Positions 47,301-53,974 of a DNA stretch of 64,000 nucleotides are shown piece by piece. The number at the start of each line of letters is the position of its first letter. Position 1 is the first letter of the stretch. Source of the stretch: Aradus depressus (taxonomy: Eukaryota; Arthropoda; Insecta; Hemiptera; Aradidae); the NCBI GenBank assembly GCA_963662175.1, contig OY759219.1, forward strand, positions 27,446,908 through 27,510,907, given 5' to 3'. The translations under genes were made by a program, and so were the position numbers. The notes below the pieces were generated by a model, which saw nothing but the letters and a program-made list of their open reading frames with translations, was not told where the DNA came from and made no database searches.

Positions 47301-47960
47301 ATTAATTTTGAAATTTCTTTTTGATTTCCCTTCGGATTCTTTTCGGATTGCTTTTCTGATTTCTTCTATTGAAAGAGCAGTAGATACAAAACCTCCAAAA
47401 GGAGAGGCTTTTGTTCTAAAATAATGTCAATAAAGCTATTTTATTTTTATTTTTATTACATAAGGGACCGTCCATAAATTATGTAAACGAAATTTTCGAA
47501 CATTTTGACCCTCCTCGTCTCAGTGTCAACATAGACAAAAGTCGTCAGTGAATCACACAACAAATTAACCATAACATATTACTCAATTAAGTTTTAGTTG
47601 TCCCTCTCAAACTAAGCAATCGTATAGGCTATAGATCAATCAATATATGACTTAATATGAGCCTATGAATACTCATATTAAATTTCGTGTCGATACGTCC
47701 ATTCTATTGGCAGTTATGGTGTTCAAAGACAGTCTTTTTTTAGGTCGGAAAAGATGAAAGTCCACATCGACTTTTGAACGATTACATACCTTCCACCACA
47801 CTTCGTATAGCTGGGCAATTAAAAATATGGATAATTATTGAATAAATAAATAAATAATAAATAAATATAAAATATATAATAATTAAACTATACCTGCACT
47901 TGCTTCAATGCCTATAACATAAGAAAATGTCAAGAATATCAGTGAATGAAACAACCTCAT
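28136..47960 (-). CDS. Secreted DNA/RNA non-specific endonuclease, six exons (gene span)
   Basis: Predicted secreted nuclease that hydrolyses DNA and RNA with a metal ion. Joining minus-strand exons 47960-47894, 47002-46860, 45200-44982, 41626-41447, 33144-32935 and 28591-28136 gives 1275 nt: 424 codons plus a stop, with no internal stop. Exon 1 ends one base into a codon; all other junctions are phase 0. Every intron starts GT and ends AG. An N-terminal hydrophobic stretch looks like a signal peptide. Residues 223-226 read DRGH, the active-site motif of the Serratia-nuclease superfamily, followed by the family pattern N..PQ, N, W and E at about residues 247-264. The length of about 420 residues and the Cys-rich GHVNCC ending fit arthropod members, which act in gut, saliva or haemolymph. 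The introns are full of mobile elements. Exon structure is inferred from splice consensus and family similarity; there is no transcript evidence. Confidence 0.85.
28938..29285 (-). repeat. Full-length SINE with AACCT tail and 11-bp duplication
   Basis: 348 bp between ATGAAATTATA repeats at 28927-28937 and 29286-29296. All blocks present. The reversed tail is GGTTAGGTTAGGTTTT. Lies in intron 5 of the nuclease gene. Confidence 0.9.
29594..29945 (+). repeat. Tandem repeat, 67-bp unit, five copies
   Basis: Near-identical units with CGAAATATATTACACTTTC and AATGTCAAATGCAGT, then a partial sixth. In nuclease intron 5. Confidence 0.88.
30110..30335 (-). repeat. GATAACTCCCGAT repeat family, copy
   Basis: TTCATTACATGGGCGGTTAT, CCTTCGGCCGATTTAGC, GTCGATACTTTCATTTTATC, GGGAGTTATCG. 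In nuclease intron 5. Confidence 0.65.
30336..30884. other. Nuclease intron 5 segment, nothing recognised
   Basis: GAGAGTTGTGGAA-type words occur three times (30540-30740), a weak tandem. Confidence 0.45.
30885..31175 (+). repeat. Hammerhead-bearing dispersed repeat, copy 2
   Basis: Second copy, ending GAAAAATAGTTACC as does copy 1. Confidence 0.6.
31071..31118 (+). ncRNA. Hammerhead-like motif (GGGACG family), second copy
   Basis: Same arrangement with one change in stem II (GGGATG pairing to CGTCCC by a wobble). In nuclease intron 5, antisense to the gene. Confidence 0.55.
31756..32279 (+). mobile_element. Non-autonomous Helitron, copy 1
   Basis: Starts TCATATATATAAAGC and ends in a short GC hairpin followed by ACTGCTAG. 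It is flanked by A on the left and T on the right, as expected for Helitron insertion between A and T. At 524 bp it has no coding capacity. The end hairpin is slightly mutated (CCCAGGCAATGCCGGG). It lies in intron 5 of the nuclease gene. Confidence 0.85.
32335..32900. repeat. GATAACTCCCGAT repeat family, nested pieces
   Basis: CCGATTACATAATTTCCCC, TAGGGAAAGTTAAGTCATCG, AACTGCCGATGTAATGAATG and GGTGATTCACCGAT, the last close to the 3' side of nuclease exon 5. Confidence 0.6.
32935..33144 (-). CDS. Nuclease exon 5: catalytic DRGH exon
   Basis: The acceptor has a long pyrimidine tract ending TTTTAG; the donor is GTATTT (32934). It has 70 codons in phase 0. It contains MYDRGHLTPDADF, where the His of DRGH is the expected general base, then YMYPNVAPQ and N..GIWVAIE, where an Asn is the expected metal ligand. 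All catalytic residues I expect are present. Confidence 0.9.
33237..33572 (+). repeat. Near full-length SINE in nuclease intron 4
   Basis: Head TATATCAGTGGTATGCG, box B-like GGACTCGAAACC, complete body and GGGCATGAGTCACAATG tail. Confidence 0.85.
33885..33935. repeat. Short AT-rich palindrome
   Basis: GGTTTTCAAAACCTAGCATT is mirrored after an ATATAT centre (AATGCTAGGTTTTGAAAACC). Next to ATT and AT microsatellites (33780-33870). Confidence 0.7.
34278..34440 (-). pseudogene. HTH_Tnp_4-like fragment
   Basis: On the minus strand a frame reads KVRLDSKFQELADDF, then AMTPSYASKIFLKHIP, then a stop. It is the helix-turn-helix usually found before a DDE_Tnp_4 nuclease domain. No DDE residues follow before the 17-bp inverted repeat, so this copy cannot transpose itself. 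Confidence 0.55.
35128..35631 (-). mobile_element. 5'-truncated RTE-type LINE fragment nested in the THAP transposon
   Basis: The frame encodes the end of a reverse transcriptase of the endonuclease-reverse-transcriptase (RTE) type: FRYLGSTVT, KPVLIYGCETWTL, FENKVLRKIAGPV. It is flanked by a perfect 13-bp duplication ACTGATTCATTCA at 35115-35127 and 35632-35644, so insertion bounds are certain. On the far side the host transposon frame resumes (MNESVERSTLILFLED). Confidence 0.85.
36023..36214 (-). pseudogene. THAP domain exon of the degraded transposon
   Basis: 64 codons starting MNSKFYNYCGVPQC and ending YFCEDHFD, giving the C2CH zinc pattern of a THAP DNA-binding domain, followed by a perfect GTAAGT donor at 36022. 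The next exon starts at 35832 after a TTACAG acceptor and continues LPRDIENYMEYY. A one-base C-run shift then puts a stop after GCTPK, where the other frame reads SKFECQPG. The gene is therefore broken. Confidence 0.7.
36369..36590. repeat. Perfect 222-bp palindrome
   Basis: Two 111-bp arms with no loop, centred between 36479 and 36480 in an AT repeat. I found no mismatch. It ends 24 bp before the LTR element. It could be a fold-back repeat or an assembly artefact. Confidence 0.8.
36615..37524 (+). repeat. 5' LTR
   Basis: TG...CA-bounded 910-bp LTR. The 70- and 97-codon frames on its minus strand recur unchanged in the 3' LTR and are not genes. Confidence 0.88.
37525..37545 (+). other. Primer-binding-site-like stretch of the LTR element
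   Basis: Starts two bases after the 5' LTR with TGTCGCTTCGAACAGGGAC. The second half equals the tRNA-Lys-type primer site; the first half differs by a few bases, and the first codon-like unit is TGT where TGG (to pair with CCA) is expected. The primer is therefore uncertain. Confidence 0.5.
37699..38664 (+). CDS. Gag-like coiled-coil protein of the LTR element, with in-frame TGA
   Basis: An uninterrupted frame from ATG 37819 gives 281 residues. The same frame is open upstream to an ATG at 37699 (MADYNRSSQRTNLNNNG) except for one TGA at 37750-37752. The first 70 codons of the 281-residue part carry repeats of a unit with SKHFNEM and SKFEQQ, then a long amphipathic coiled coil, then a strongly basic Lys/Asn/Arg tail that could bind RNA. 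I see no zinc knuckle and no homology I can name. Either translation starts at 37819, the TGA is read through, or the copy is slightly broken. Confidence 0.6.
38665..40458. other. Rest of the LTR element interior, no gene seen
   Basis: Very AT-rich interior with a poly(A) run at about 39537-39570, short AAT repeats near 39824 and no long open frame. I find no trace of reverse transcriptase, integrase or protease. Confidence 0.6.
40459..41368 (+). repeat. 3' LTR
   Basis: Same length and, by eye, same sequence as the 5' LTR. It is preceded by a purine-rich tract and followed by an AT microsatellite. Confidence 0.88.
41447..41626 (-). CDS. Nuclease exon 4
   Basis: The acceptor is TGAAACAG and the donor GTAAAT (41446). 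It has 60 codons, phase 0 at both ends, and contains the conserved stretch ETYFSRHTLHGSSI seen just before the catalytic core in arthropod nucleases. The 3' LTR of a retrotransposon ends only 79 bp downstream, at 41368 in plus coordinates. Confidence 0.85.
41830..43275 (-). repeat. GATAACTCCCGAT repeat family, long reversed copy split by a Helitron
   Basis: Runs 41830-42644, then resumes at 43169-43275 after the Helitron. Inside it a unit of about 140 bp (TTTTACAGGTTATGCCCTCA to CTTCCTCCCTTCAGCCGATA) is repeated three times at 42079, 42219 and 42363. Confidence 0.7.
42645..43168 (+). mobile_element. Non-autonomous Helitron, copy 2
   Basis: Same 524-bp length, TC start, CCCGGGCAACGCCGGG hairpin and CTAG end, again between A and T. 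It interrupts another dispersed repeat, whose halves continue at 42644 and 43169. It is in intron 3 of the nuclease gene. Confidence 0.88.
43300..43600 (-). repeat. Dispersed repeat family D, copy 3
   Basis: Reverse orientation: TGTAAAATTTACTCAGG, CGATTTCGGCCAAAATCT, and TTCATAGCTTC. Confidence 0.6.
43824..43870 (+). ncRNA. Hammerhead-like motif, degenerate copy
   Basis: CTGATGA, T, GGCGCA...TGCGTT, then GAGAACC in place of GAAAC, so probably inactive. Relative of 7099-7142; both have ATGTGCCACTGATGATG. Confidence 0.4.
43985..44131. repeat. AT microsatellites
   Basis: Two long AT runs (about 44020-44055 and 44085-44130) before the hammerhead inverted repeat. They explain the open frame at 43905-44156. 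Confidence 0.8.
44193..44235 (+). ncRNA. Hammerhead ribozyme motif (ACTAGT family), best copy
   Basis: Stem I ACCAC pairs with GTGGT (5 bp); core CTGATGA; one extra T; stem II GTCGG with CTGAC, loop CTTAA; GAA; stem III ACTAGT, a palindrome able to pair between two copies; cleavage base T at 44230. All core bases of a hammerhead are present. The short stem III suggests a dimeric ribozyme, as in Penelope-like elements. Confidence 0.75.
44587..44629 (-). ncRNA. Hammerhead ribozyme motif, inverted partner
   Basis: Mirror copy with loop CTTGA and otherwise the same stems, in the right arm of the 44134-44688 inverted repeat. Confidence 0.72.
44880..44922 (+). ncRNA. Hammerhead ribozyme motif, third copy
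   Basis: Stem II GTTGG with CTGAC (two wobbles), ACTAGT kept, stem I one pair shorter (ATGGT). Confidence 0.6.
44982..45200 (-). CDS. Nuclease exon 3
   Basis: The acceptor is TGTCACAG (AG at 45202-45201) and the donor GTCAGT (44981). It has 73 codons, phase 0 at both ends, starting NIIVACPGPNNKL. It carries Cys residues at VACPG, ATCHV, LKCDQ and SNCAGG, consistent with a disulfide-bonded extracellular protein. It ends GLGYT, which runs into exon 4. Confidence 0.85.
45220..45610. other. Nuclease intron 2 segment, nothing recognised
   Basis: AT-rich, A-runs only. Confidence 0.45.
45611..46150 (-). pseudogene. Probable transposase-derived fragment in nuclease intron 2
   Basis: A 179-codon minus-strand frame. 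Its middle reads IENLIHGHSYLECDRNMSIV then PDDWREVLRNEHV and KDFSFQNWTEYL. This resembles the pattern GHSYL..D...IE...PDDW seen in a family of insect transposase-like proteins of unknown name. The first 50 residues are hydrophobic and unrelated. It ends in a basic PPPNKRSKKK tail. It is on the same strand as the nuclease but has no splice link to it. Assignment is from memory of the pattern only. Confidence 0.4.
46317..46350 (-). ncRNA. Hammerhead-like motif (GGT/GCC family)
   Basis: Stem I GCG with CGC, core CTGACGA, T, stem II GGTGTAAGCC, GAA, then GCAGTT where the first base G replaces the usual A, cleavage base A. Relative of the 48.4-kb pair. Confidence 0.5.
46351..46859. other. Nuclease intron 2, proximal part
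   Basis: Overlapping short minus frames at 46525-46736 without motif. A GACGGGGTTTTTCCC-type word recurs at 46100, 46128 and 46280. Confidence 0.45.
46860..47002 (-). CDS. Nuclease exon 2
   Basis: The acceptor reads TTGTTGACAG and the donor GTAACT (46859). The 143 nt finish the split Gly codon and add 47 residues starting CTMNLIDGLPKLNSPLYL, resembling the N-terminal region of arthropod nucleases (a Cys, then a PLYL-type strand). It ends on a codon boundary. Confidence 0.8.
47095..47455 (+). repeat. Dispersed repeat, possible LINE 3' end (copy 1)
   Basis: AT-rich repeat sharing the order TTTAAGAAATAACTTT, GTTAAAATTCAATATCAA, GAAAGAGCAGTAGA and AAAGGAGAGGCTTTTGTTCT with 55545-55860. Ends near AATAAAGC and A/T-rich tail. 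Lies in intron 1 of the nuclease gene. Confidence 0.6.
47640..47822 (-). repeat. GATAACTCCCGAT repeat family, copy
   Basis: GTGTCGATACGTCCATTC, GGTCGGAAAAGATGAAAG, CTTCGTATAGCTGGG. In nuclease intron 1, 68 bp from exon 1. Confidence 0.65.
47894..47960 (-). CDS. Nuclease exon 1: start codon and signal peptide
   Basis: The ATG at 47960 opens 22 codons beginning MRLFHSLIFLTFSYVIG, a short basic start followed by a hydrophobic core typical of a secretion signal. The exon stops one base into codon 23 at a GTATAG donor (47893). Codon 23 (Gly) is completed by exon 2, just before a Cys that probably begins the mature protein. Confidence 0.8.
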
Positions 47961-48030
47961 TTTATGTTCCCTGGCTACTAAAGATAAAGAATGTGTTTAT
48001 TGCTTATTGTATATATAAGGTTTATACAAA

Positions 48031-48038
48031 TTTATATA
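48031..48038 (-). promoter_or_regulatory. Candidate TATA box of the nuclease gene
   Basis: TATATAAA on the minus strand, 71 nt upstream of the start codon, would allow a 5' leader of about 40 nt. A second TATATA lies at about 48009-48020. The area is AT-rich, so this may be chance. Confidence 0.3.
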
Positions 48039-48347
48039 TCTGTTTTTTGTAGTCACACTTGTTCAAATAATACGTCCTCAATTTGCTAATATTTGCGGAT
48101 GTAGAAGTAAATAGTCCCAGTAAATTTTACTTTGGAATAATTTGTGTCATACGATATCATTGAAACTGTTACTTCTCCAGTCATACATAGTTGTATTATC
48201 GGTCAGAAATTACATATTTGAAGTCAAAACCCAATGAGGACATCTGCCTTGAAGGGGTGGGGACTCATTACAATAACTCTAATAAGTGAATAAAACAAAC
48301 TTATTTTTTGAAATATTGTCTATTCCACTAAAGATATATATACATAT

Positions 48348-48382
48348 AACTACCGGTTTCGGCTTTATACCATCGTCAGGTC
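48348..48382 (-). ncRNA. Hammerhead ribozyme motif in palindrome, left
   Basis: Exact mirror of 48408-48442. Confidence 0.65.
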
Positions 48383-48407
48383 TAGTTATGAACTGAGTTC
48401 ATAACTA

Positions 48408-48442
48408 GACCTGACGATGGTATAAAGCCGAAACCGGTAGTT
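48408..48442 (+). ncRNA. Hammerhead ribozyme motif in palindrome, right
   Basis: Stem I GAC with GTT (one wobble), core CTGACGA, T, stem II GGT with GCC, GAA, stem III palindrome ACCGGT, cleavage base A at 48439. Confidence 0.65.
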
Positions 48443-49489
48443 ATATGTATATATATCTTTAGTGGAATAGACAATATTTCAAAAAATAAGTTTGTTTTAT
48501 TCATTTATTACAAGTTTCCACAATATGTCCGTGTTCCTCAACTTAGAAATAACTCTAATAACTGCTGATTTCAAAAATGAAAAAAAATGTGTTTCTGTGA
48601 ACACGATAACTCTCGATAGAATGAATGTATCGATACGAAATGTTTATGCGTGTATCTAAAATCCACTAAGGGGTCATTCATAAATTACGTAAGAAATTTA
48701 GAGGGGGGGGGGGGGGGGGGGATAAGCTCAATATTACTAATTCTTACTATAGGGGAGGGGAGTAAAGAATTTGATCTTATGTAAGTTTTTGAATTTGAAA
48801 TTTACTACTTTCGCGCTAAGAAATGGCGCTATTGAATAGCGCCATCTGTACTTAGTTCTCATATTCAGTATTGAATCCTACAGAAATCATATGGTCTCAG
48901 TACTTCTAGACATTTTTTTTATTATATTGTCTCGCCGACTAGTACTCGAAAGTACTCCCATATATTTTATATATCTTGTGAAAGAGACAATATTTAAAAA
49001 ACATTCGTGTTTTCTTTATAATTTAATAAGTTTTCATGTTAAAACCCTTTCTTTAATCTACCCCCTTTTGGCGAAAAATCATTGGGTGTCGGCCCTCATA
49101 GTGTTCTGGAAACACATACACAACTTCGTATAGCTGGGGATTTTAAAAAAAAAAATAAAACAGAAAATGTTATAAAATAAATAATGATCTATAATATGGT
49201 TGTTATAAAAAATAAAATGAAAGTTAGTTAAAAGTAAATATGAAAAAAAAAAAAAAATTGTTTTTAAATAATGATACAAACAAAGCAGTACTAATTGAAA
49301 ACATGTTTTATATGGGGAAAGAAGACTGTCAGTTTTTTGTAGCGGTTCATCAAAGGTGTGTCTTGTCTGTAGGGCTCTTAACAGAAGAGTCCGGTCTGTG
49401 GCGTAGCCAGGTTTTGGATGGCCTGTAACCCAGAATGTTATGTGGTCCCTTCAGTGTTTGGTGACTGGTAAAAGTAGATTGTAACATAC

Positions 49490-50462
49490 AGAAATAATAT
49501 AGAAGTCAGGCGTGGAACCAGAAGGAAAGGGTAGAAATAATATAGAAGTCAGGCGTGGAACCAGAAGGAAAGGGTAGAAATAATATAGAAGTCAGGCGTG
49601 GAACCAGAAGGAAAGGGTAGAAATAATATAGAAGTCAGGCGTGGAACCAACCAGAAGGAAAGGGTAGAAATAATAGAGGTCATGCGCGGAACCAGAAGGA
49701 AAGGGTAGAAATAATATAGATGTAGGCGCGGAACCAAAAGGAAAGGGCAGAAATAATATAGAAGTCATGCGCGGAACCAGAAGGAAAGGGTAGAAATAAT
49801 AGAGAAGTAGGCGCGGAACCAGAAGGAAAGGGTAGAAATAATAGAGAAGTCATGCGCGGAACCAGAAGGGAAGGGTAGAAATAATATAGATGTAGGCGCG
49901 GAACCAAAAGGAAAGGGTAGAAATAATATAGAAGTCATGCGCGGAACCAGAAGGAAAGGGTAGAAATAATAGAGAAGTCAGGCGTGGAACCAGAAGGAAA
50001 GGGTAGAAATAATATAGAAGTCATGCGCGGAACCAGAAGGAAAGGGTAGAAATAATATAGAAGTCATGCGCGGAACCAGAAGGAAAGGTTAGAAATAATA
50101 GAGAAGTCATGCGCGGAACCAAAAGGAAAGGGTAGAAATAATATAGAAGTCATGCGCGGAACCAGAAGGAAAGGGTAGAAATAATTTAGAAATAGGCGCG
50201 GAAACAGAAGGAAAGGGTATAAATAATAGAGAAGTCATGCGCGGAACCAGAAGGAAAGGGTAGAAATAATAGAGAAGTCATGCGCGGAACCAGAAGGAAA
50301 GGGTAGAAATAATATAGGTCATGCGCGGAACCAGAAGGAAAGGGTAGAAATAATTTAGAAATAGGCGCGGAAACAGAAGGAAAGGGTAGAAATAATATAG
50401 AAGTAGGCGCGGAACCAGAAGGAAAGGGTTAAAATAATATAGAAGTAGGCGCGGAACCAGAA
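49490..50462 (+). repeat. Minisatellite, about 41-bp unit, about 24 copies
   Basis: Unit with GGAACCAGAAGGAAAGGGTAG, AAATAATATAGAAGT and CATGCGC or AGGCGCG. Variants CAGGCGTG, CATGCGCG and AGGCGCG are mixed. The unit length changes slightly, so the minus-strand open frames here are incidental. A SINE follows without a gap. Confidence 0.88.
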
Positions 50463-50463
50463 G

Positions 50464-50670
50464 CTGCTTACTGAGCTCAACGTCGCGGGTTCGAAACCCG
50501 GCTCAGGCCCCTAGTTCATTTTAATAAACTTGATAATGCCGTCATTCAGATGGGACGTTAAGCGATGGTCCCGAGCCTGTACGATGTCAGGTACTCTTTA
50601 CAGACCCCTACCCTAAGGGAATAACAATTTAGGGTCTGCAAACAATTTAGGACTCCCTTTGTAGAGTCCT
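50464..50670 (+). repeat. SINE adjoining the minisatellite, tail missing
   Basis: Head GCTTACTGAGCTCAACG and box B GGTTCGAAACC follow the last minisatellite unit directly; ends after CCTTTGTAGAGTC. Confidence 0.75.
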
Positions 50671-50756
50671 ATTGTTTTTTAATTTTTTAAGTTTTTTTCA
50701 TAATTATTTACTTTTTAATAATTTTTATCTTGACGTGTCTATTGACGGTTTATGGT

Positions 50757-50912
50757 TAGTTATATATGACTCTGACCCGGGCATTAACTACAAGTTCATA
50801 TCGCCTACTACCAAAGCGCTCTCTCACTCTGAGCCCAAATCTACTAAGGGAATCCTAAATTTTGCATACCCTAAATTTTTATTCACCTAGGGTCCAATCC
50901 GAGGGACGGATA
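50757..50912 (-). repeat. SINE 3' part, reversed
   Basis: Reversed tail from GTTATATATGACTCTGACCC to CCAATCCGAGGGACGG. With the preceding copy it forms an inverted pair. Confidence 0.7.
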
Positions 50913-51377
50913 TATATATATATATATTTTACGCATTTTTCTTCATTCCATTATAAGAAAAAGAATGGCTTCCAAAAATTAACGAGGTCAATTAATCATT
51001 TAGATCCTCGGAAATAATTACTTAATTAATCCAAGGGAGGAATCTTTCTTATAAAAAAAAATCTTTTTCAATTATATAAAAGATGGGTCGTTTGGTAATG
51101 ACATTATTGGGGTGGGTTTGGGAAAGGTTTCGACACAATATAAATCTGAGAATTTTCAAAAAAATAATTGGTAGTAGAGAAGTGTGGATTTGACAATTAA
51201 TAAATTGTGTTCGGTATATAATGGGATTCTAGAGGTAGGGGGATCTGGTCGTTTATACTTGGCTATAATTTTCGCCCCATTAGACCTTTCTACAAGAGAG
51301 TTCCAAAATTAAATCAGGTCGAAAGTCCTTTTTCGGTCGCTCCTTAAGAGTTGTTACTTCCCCAGCTATATGAAGTA
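50913..51377. other. No gene recognised
   Basis: TA microsatellite at 50911-50928, then unique-looking AT-rich DNA to the Helitron. Confidence 0.45.
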
Positions 51378-51903
51378 CTAGCAGTAATACCCGGCGTTGT
51401 CCGGGGAACTTTGACTTTTCTCCCAATATCTCCTATAAGGCTATTCAGTTCCTCGACAGTACAATCATGATGTTATAATTTTCAATTATTCATACGGAAT
51501 AAGGCTTATAATCCTTCAACTGTAGTAACGCTAGCTTTGGAGCTAAAACTAATTTATTCAAAAAGATTTCTCATTAATCGTTGCAATGGTTTTCGAGTTA
51601 CAAAGATTGCGTGAGTGGATGCTGGGATGGACCAGGGGTTGATTAAAAAATAGACCTTAACCTTCCGGTAGATAAAACTTATCTATTCAAAAAGATTCCT
51701 CATTAATCATTGCTGTGGTTTTTGAGTTACAAAGATTGCGTGGGTGGATGCTGGGATGGACCAGATATTGAGGTACTAATACGCCTATAACCTTCCACAG
51801 ACGATGACGAACAAATTTTTAAAAAAATTAATCAAATCCATCAAGCCGTTCGTGAGTTATAGCGGTACAACGCACAGACATTTTCAGCTTTATATATATA
51901 TGA
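51378..51903 (-). mobile_element. Non-autonomous Helitron, copy 3
   Basis: Reverse-oriented 526-bp copy, CTAG end at 51378 and TC start at 51903. The A/T insertion site is kept. Near-identity with copies 1 and 2 by eye implies recent spread. Confidence 0.87.
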
Positions 51904-51904
51904 T

Positions 51905-52265
51905 AAGAGAAGTTACGTAATCAAATTTTGTGATAATAAATTCATTACATCGAAAGTTATTAGGGTTTTTGAGTTCAGCCCCCTCCCCATAAACCCTCTT
52001 TTGCTGATTTTGCTGAAAATTAGCAGATATTGTCTTCATAAAGTTTTGTCTTTAAATGTAAAATTTCATTTCGATAAATTCATTATACCGGCAGTTATTG
52101 GGGTTTTCGTGTTTACAGGCACACACACTCACACACTAAGAAATATAGACAGATTTTTTTTTTTTTTTTTCATCAGGAGTCGGAAAACATGAAATTCTAG
52201 TACTAATTCAACTTCGAATTTCTGACCGATTAAATAATTTCCCCCATACTTCGTTTAGCTCAGGA
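51905..52265 (-). repeat. GATAACTCCCGAT repeat family, copy
   Basis: TTCATTACATCGAAAGTTAT, TTTCGATAAATTCATTATAC, GTCGGAAAACATGAAATTC and CTTCGTTTAGCTCAGG, then a long T-run. Confidence 0.65.
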
Positions 52266-52489
52266 TTTTTTTTTTTTTTTTTTTTTTTTTGCGGAGGGAG
52301 GTGAAAAACCTTTAATAGGCACATGTGACAAGATGTCACTGGACAGTGTTAATTCATTCAAAAAAATCTGAAAAAATTCACAAAACTTTTTTTCGTCAAA
52401 CTACACAAGAATTTGGATGGGGACTTTGAAAAATCGAACTTTTTACTTTTTACGACCACCCTACTGGACAGTGTGAGAGTCTCCCTCAT

Positions 52490-52830
52490 TGGGCCTACTC
52501 ACTAAAGAACACCTCCTTGTATCCCTCTCCTGCCTCATCATCCCCGTGGAACCGCCATCACGCATTACTTCACGGGGGAAGCTCTAGCTGACGCTCTCAA
52601 ATTAGGCAATTCCACGCTTCTCCATCTCTCGGAGCATCCTGATGACTTCCGCAGCATACCCGCCGACCCCAGTCCTCTTCTCCTGCGACTCCAGCGTACA
52701 GCTCACCAGGGTCTCCGGCGTGAGCGTCTCACCTAGAGCTCTTTCGAGCTCATGACGCTCCTCACTGAAGCGAGCACACTGGAGGAGCACAGGACTTGAC
52801 TGAAAATCAATATTTGTCTGACTCAAGGAT
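52490..52830 (-). mobile_element. R1-type LINE end, 5' truncated
   Basis: A minus-strand frame reads SPVLLQCARFSEERHELERA, LGETLTPETLVSC and AAEVIRMLREMEKRGIA then stop, the usual ending of R1-like ORF2 proteins. A GC-rich 3' UTR follows with the GTGAAGTAATGCGTGATGGC block typical of R1 relatives. It is only the last 70 or so codons. Confidence 0.65.
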
Positions 52831-53149
52831 TTTTGAACGCATATATAAAATTTCTTGTCATTAAATCAGCAGTTATTAAAGTTTTCGAGTTAACCTCCGC
52901 CCTCTTTCCTAATCAACCCCTCTTAGGTAGATTTGGCTCAAAATATCTCTGGTCACAGGGAATAAATTGGTAAGTCTAAATTCCTAACTTTTCAGGGCAG
53001 CACTTTTTTACTTTTGCATTAGTCGTGTAAATCAAGTTTTTGAAATAAATAAATTATGTTTGCATCATTATTAATCTTATACCTCCTAAATCTATTGGAG
53101 TGAATAAAAATGAATATTGTTAATCTTTCTTGGATTTTTCCTTAGTTAC

Positions 53150-53490
53150 CTAATCATTCCCCATTATTTACCTAATTATTAACCATACTTTTTGAAATAA
53201 TCGTGAATGATGCCTTTCTAAAGTTGAGCAAGTTGATCTAACCGAAAACCCCCTTTTCACATGGAATAGTTGAATAAATGGTTAAATGCAGTTATCTCGT
53301 GAATGATTCCTCAAAGAACTAGATGAAGTTGATTTAACCGAGAACATACACACTTTTATGAGATACCAAGAAACCTACATCTTTATAATTCCGAAAGTAT
53401 TAGAGTGCGTTCAGAAGCTCCCAACTTCTTCACAGTGCGCACATGGCTTGGGAGATGATCAGAGTACACTTAACTCATTTTTTAACTCAT
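53150..53490 (+). repeat. Dispersed repeat pair, copy 2
   Basis: Same orientation as 16355-16675, a few substitutions and indels. Confidence 0.75.
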
Positions 53491-53974
53491 CATAACCATA
53501 GATATAAATCCAAGTATTGAATTTTAGTTCAAACGGTTGATTGGCTTTGGAAGGAAAGCGAAAACGTAATTGATTAAATCGTGCTGAGGAAGTATATTGC
53601 TGGTGATTACGATTTTTTTTTTTTTTGTGTTACAATTTTGTTGTTAAATTGAAGATTATATAAACGTTTCTTCTATGGTCTTGGACCTACGGAACCCTAT
53701 AATATAATTATATCATTCCTTGTACAATTTTGTTCCATTGTACCCCCATCTCTGTCCAGGGTATTTACCCGGGTCCCATTGGTACATAATAGAGACATCC
53801 GAAGTTTCGTTAACAACCCTTCCACAACATATGTCCTCATTAATGATCTACTCCCCCCCCCCATCCCTTACCAGAGTGCTTAATTTTAACATTTGTTACG
53901 CGCATTAACGTTAAATGATCTCCGAAAATTGTAACAATGGGCGGTATGTTTCACAATGATCATTAGCCCTTTTT

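Larger units (their letters stand above)
48286..48547. mobile_element. Fold-back element with two hammerheads and a 14-bp target duplication
   Basis: A perfect palindrome (48287-48503, two 108-bp arms around one base, 48395) plus a 44-bp single-copy end. It is flanked by AATAACTCTAATAA at 48272-48285 and 48548-48561. It split a dispersed repeat, whose parts read through on both sides. This looks like a mobilised inverted pair of Penelope-type terminal repeats. Confidence 0.75.
48175..48725 (+). repeat. GATAACTCCCGAT repeat family, split by the fold-back element
   Basis: The copy runs 48175-48285 and resumes at 48548 (AATAACTGCTGATTTC, CACGATAACTCTCGATAGAA), ending near a 16-base G-run (48706-48721). 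Confidence 0.7.

Noticed and set aside
49490..50462. CRISPR-like array
   Set aside because: Units are directly adjacent with no unique spacers, in a eukaryotic context; it is a minisatellite.
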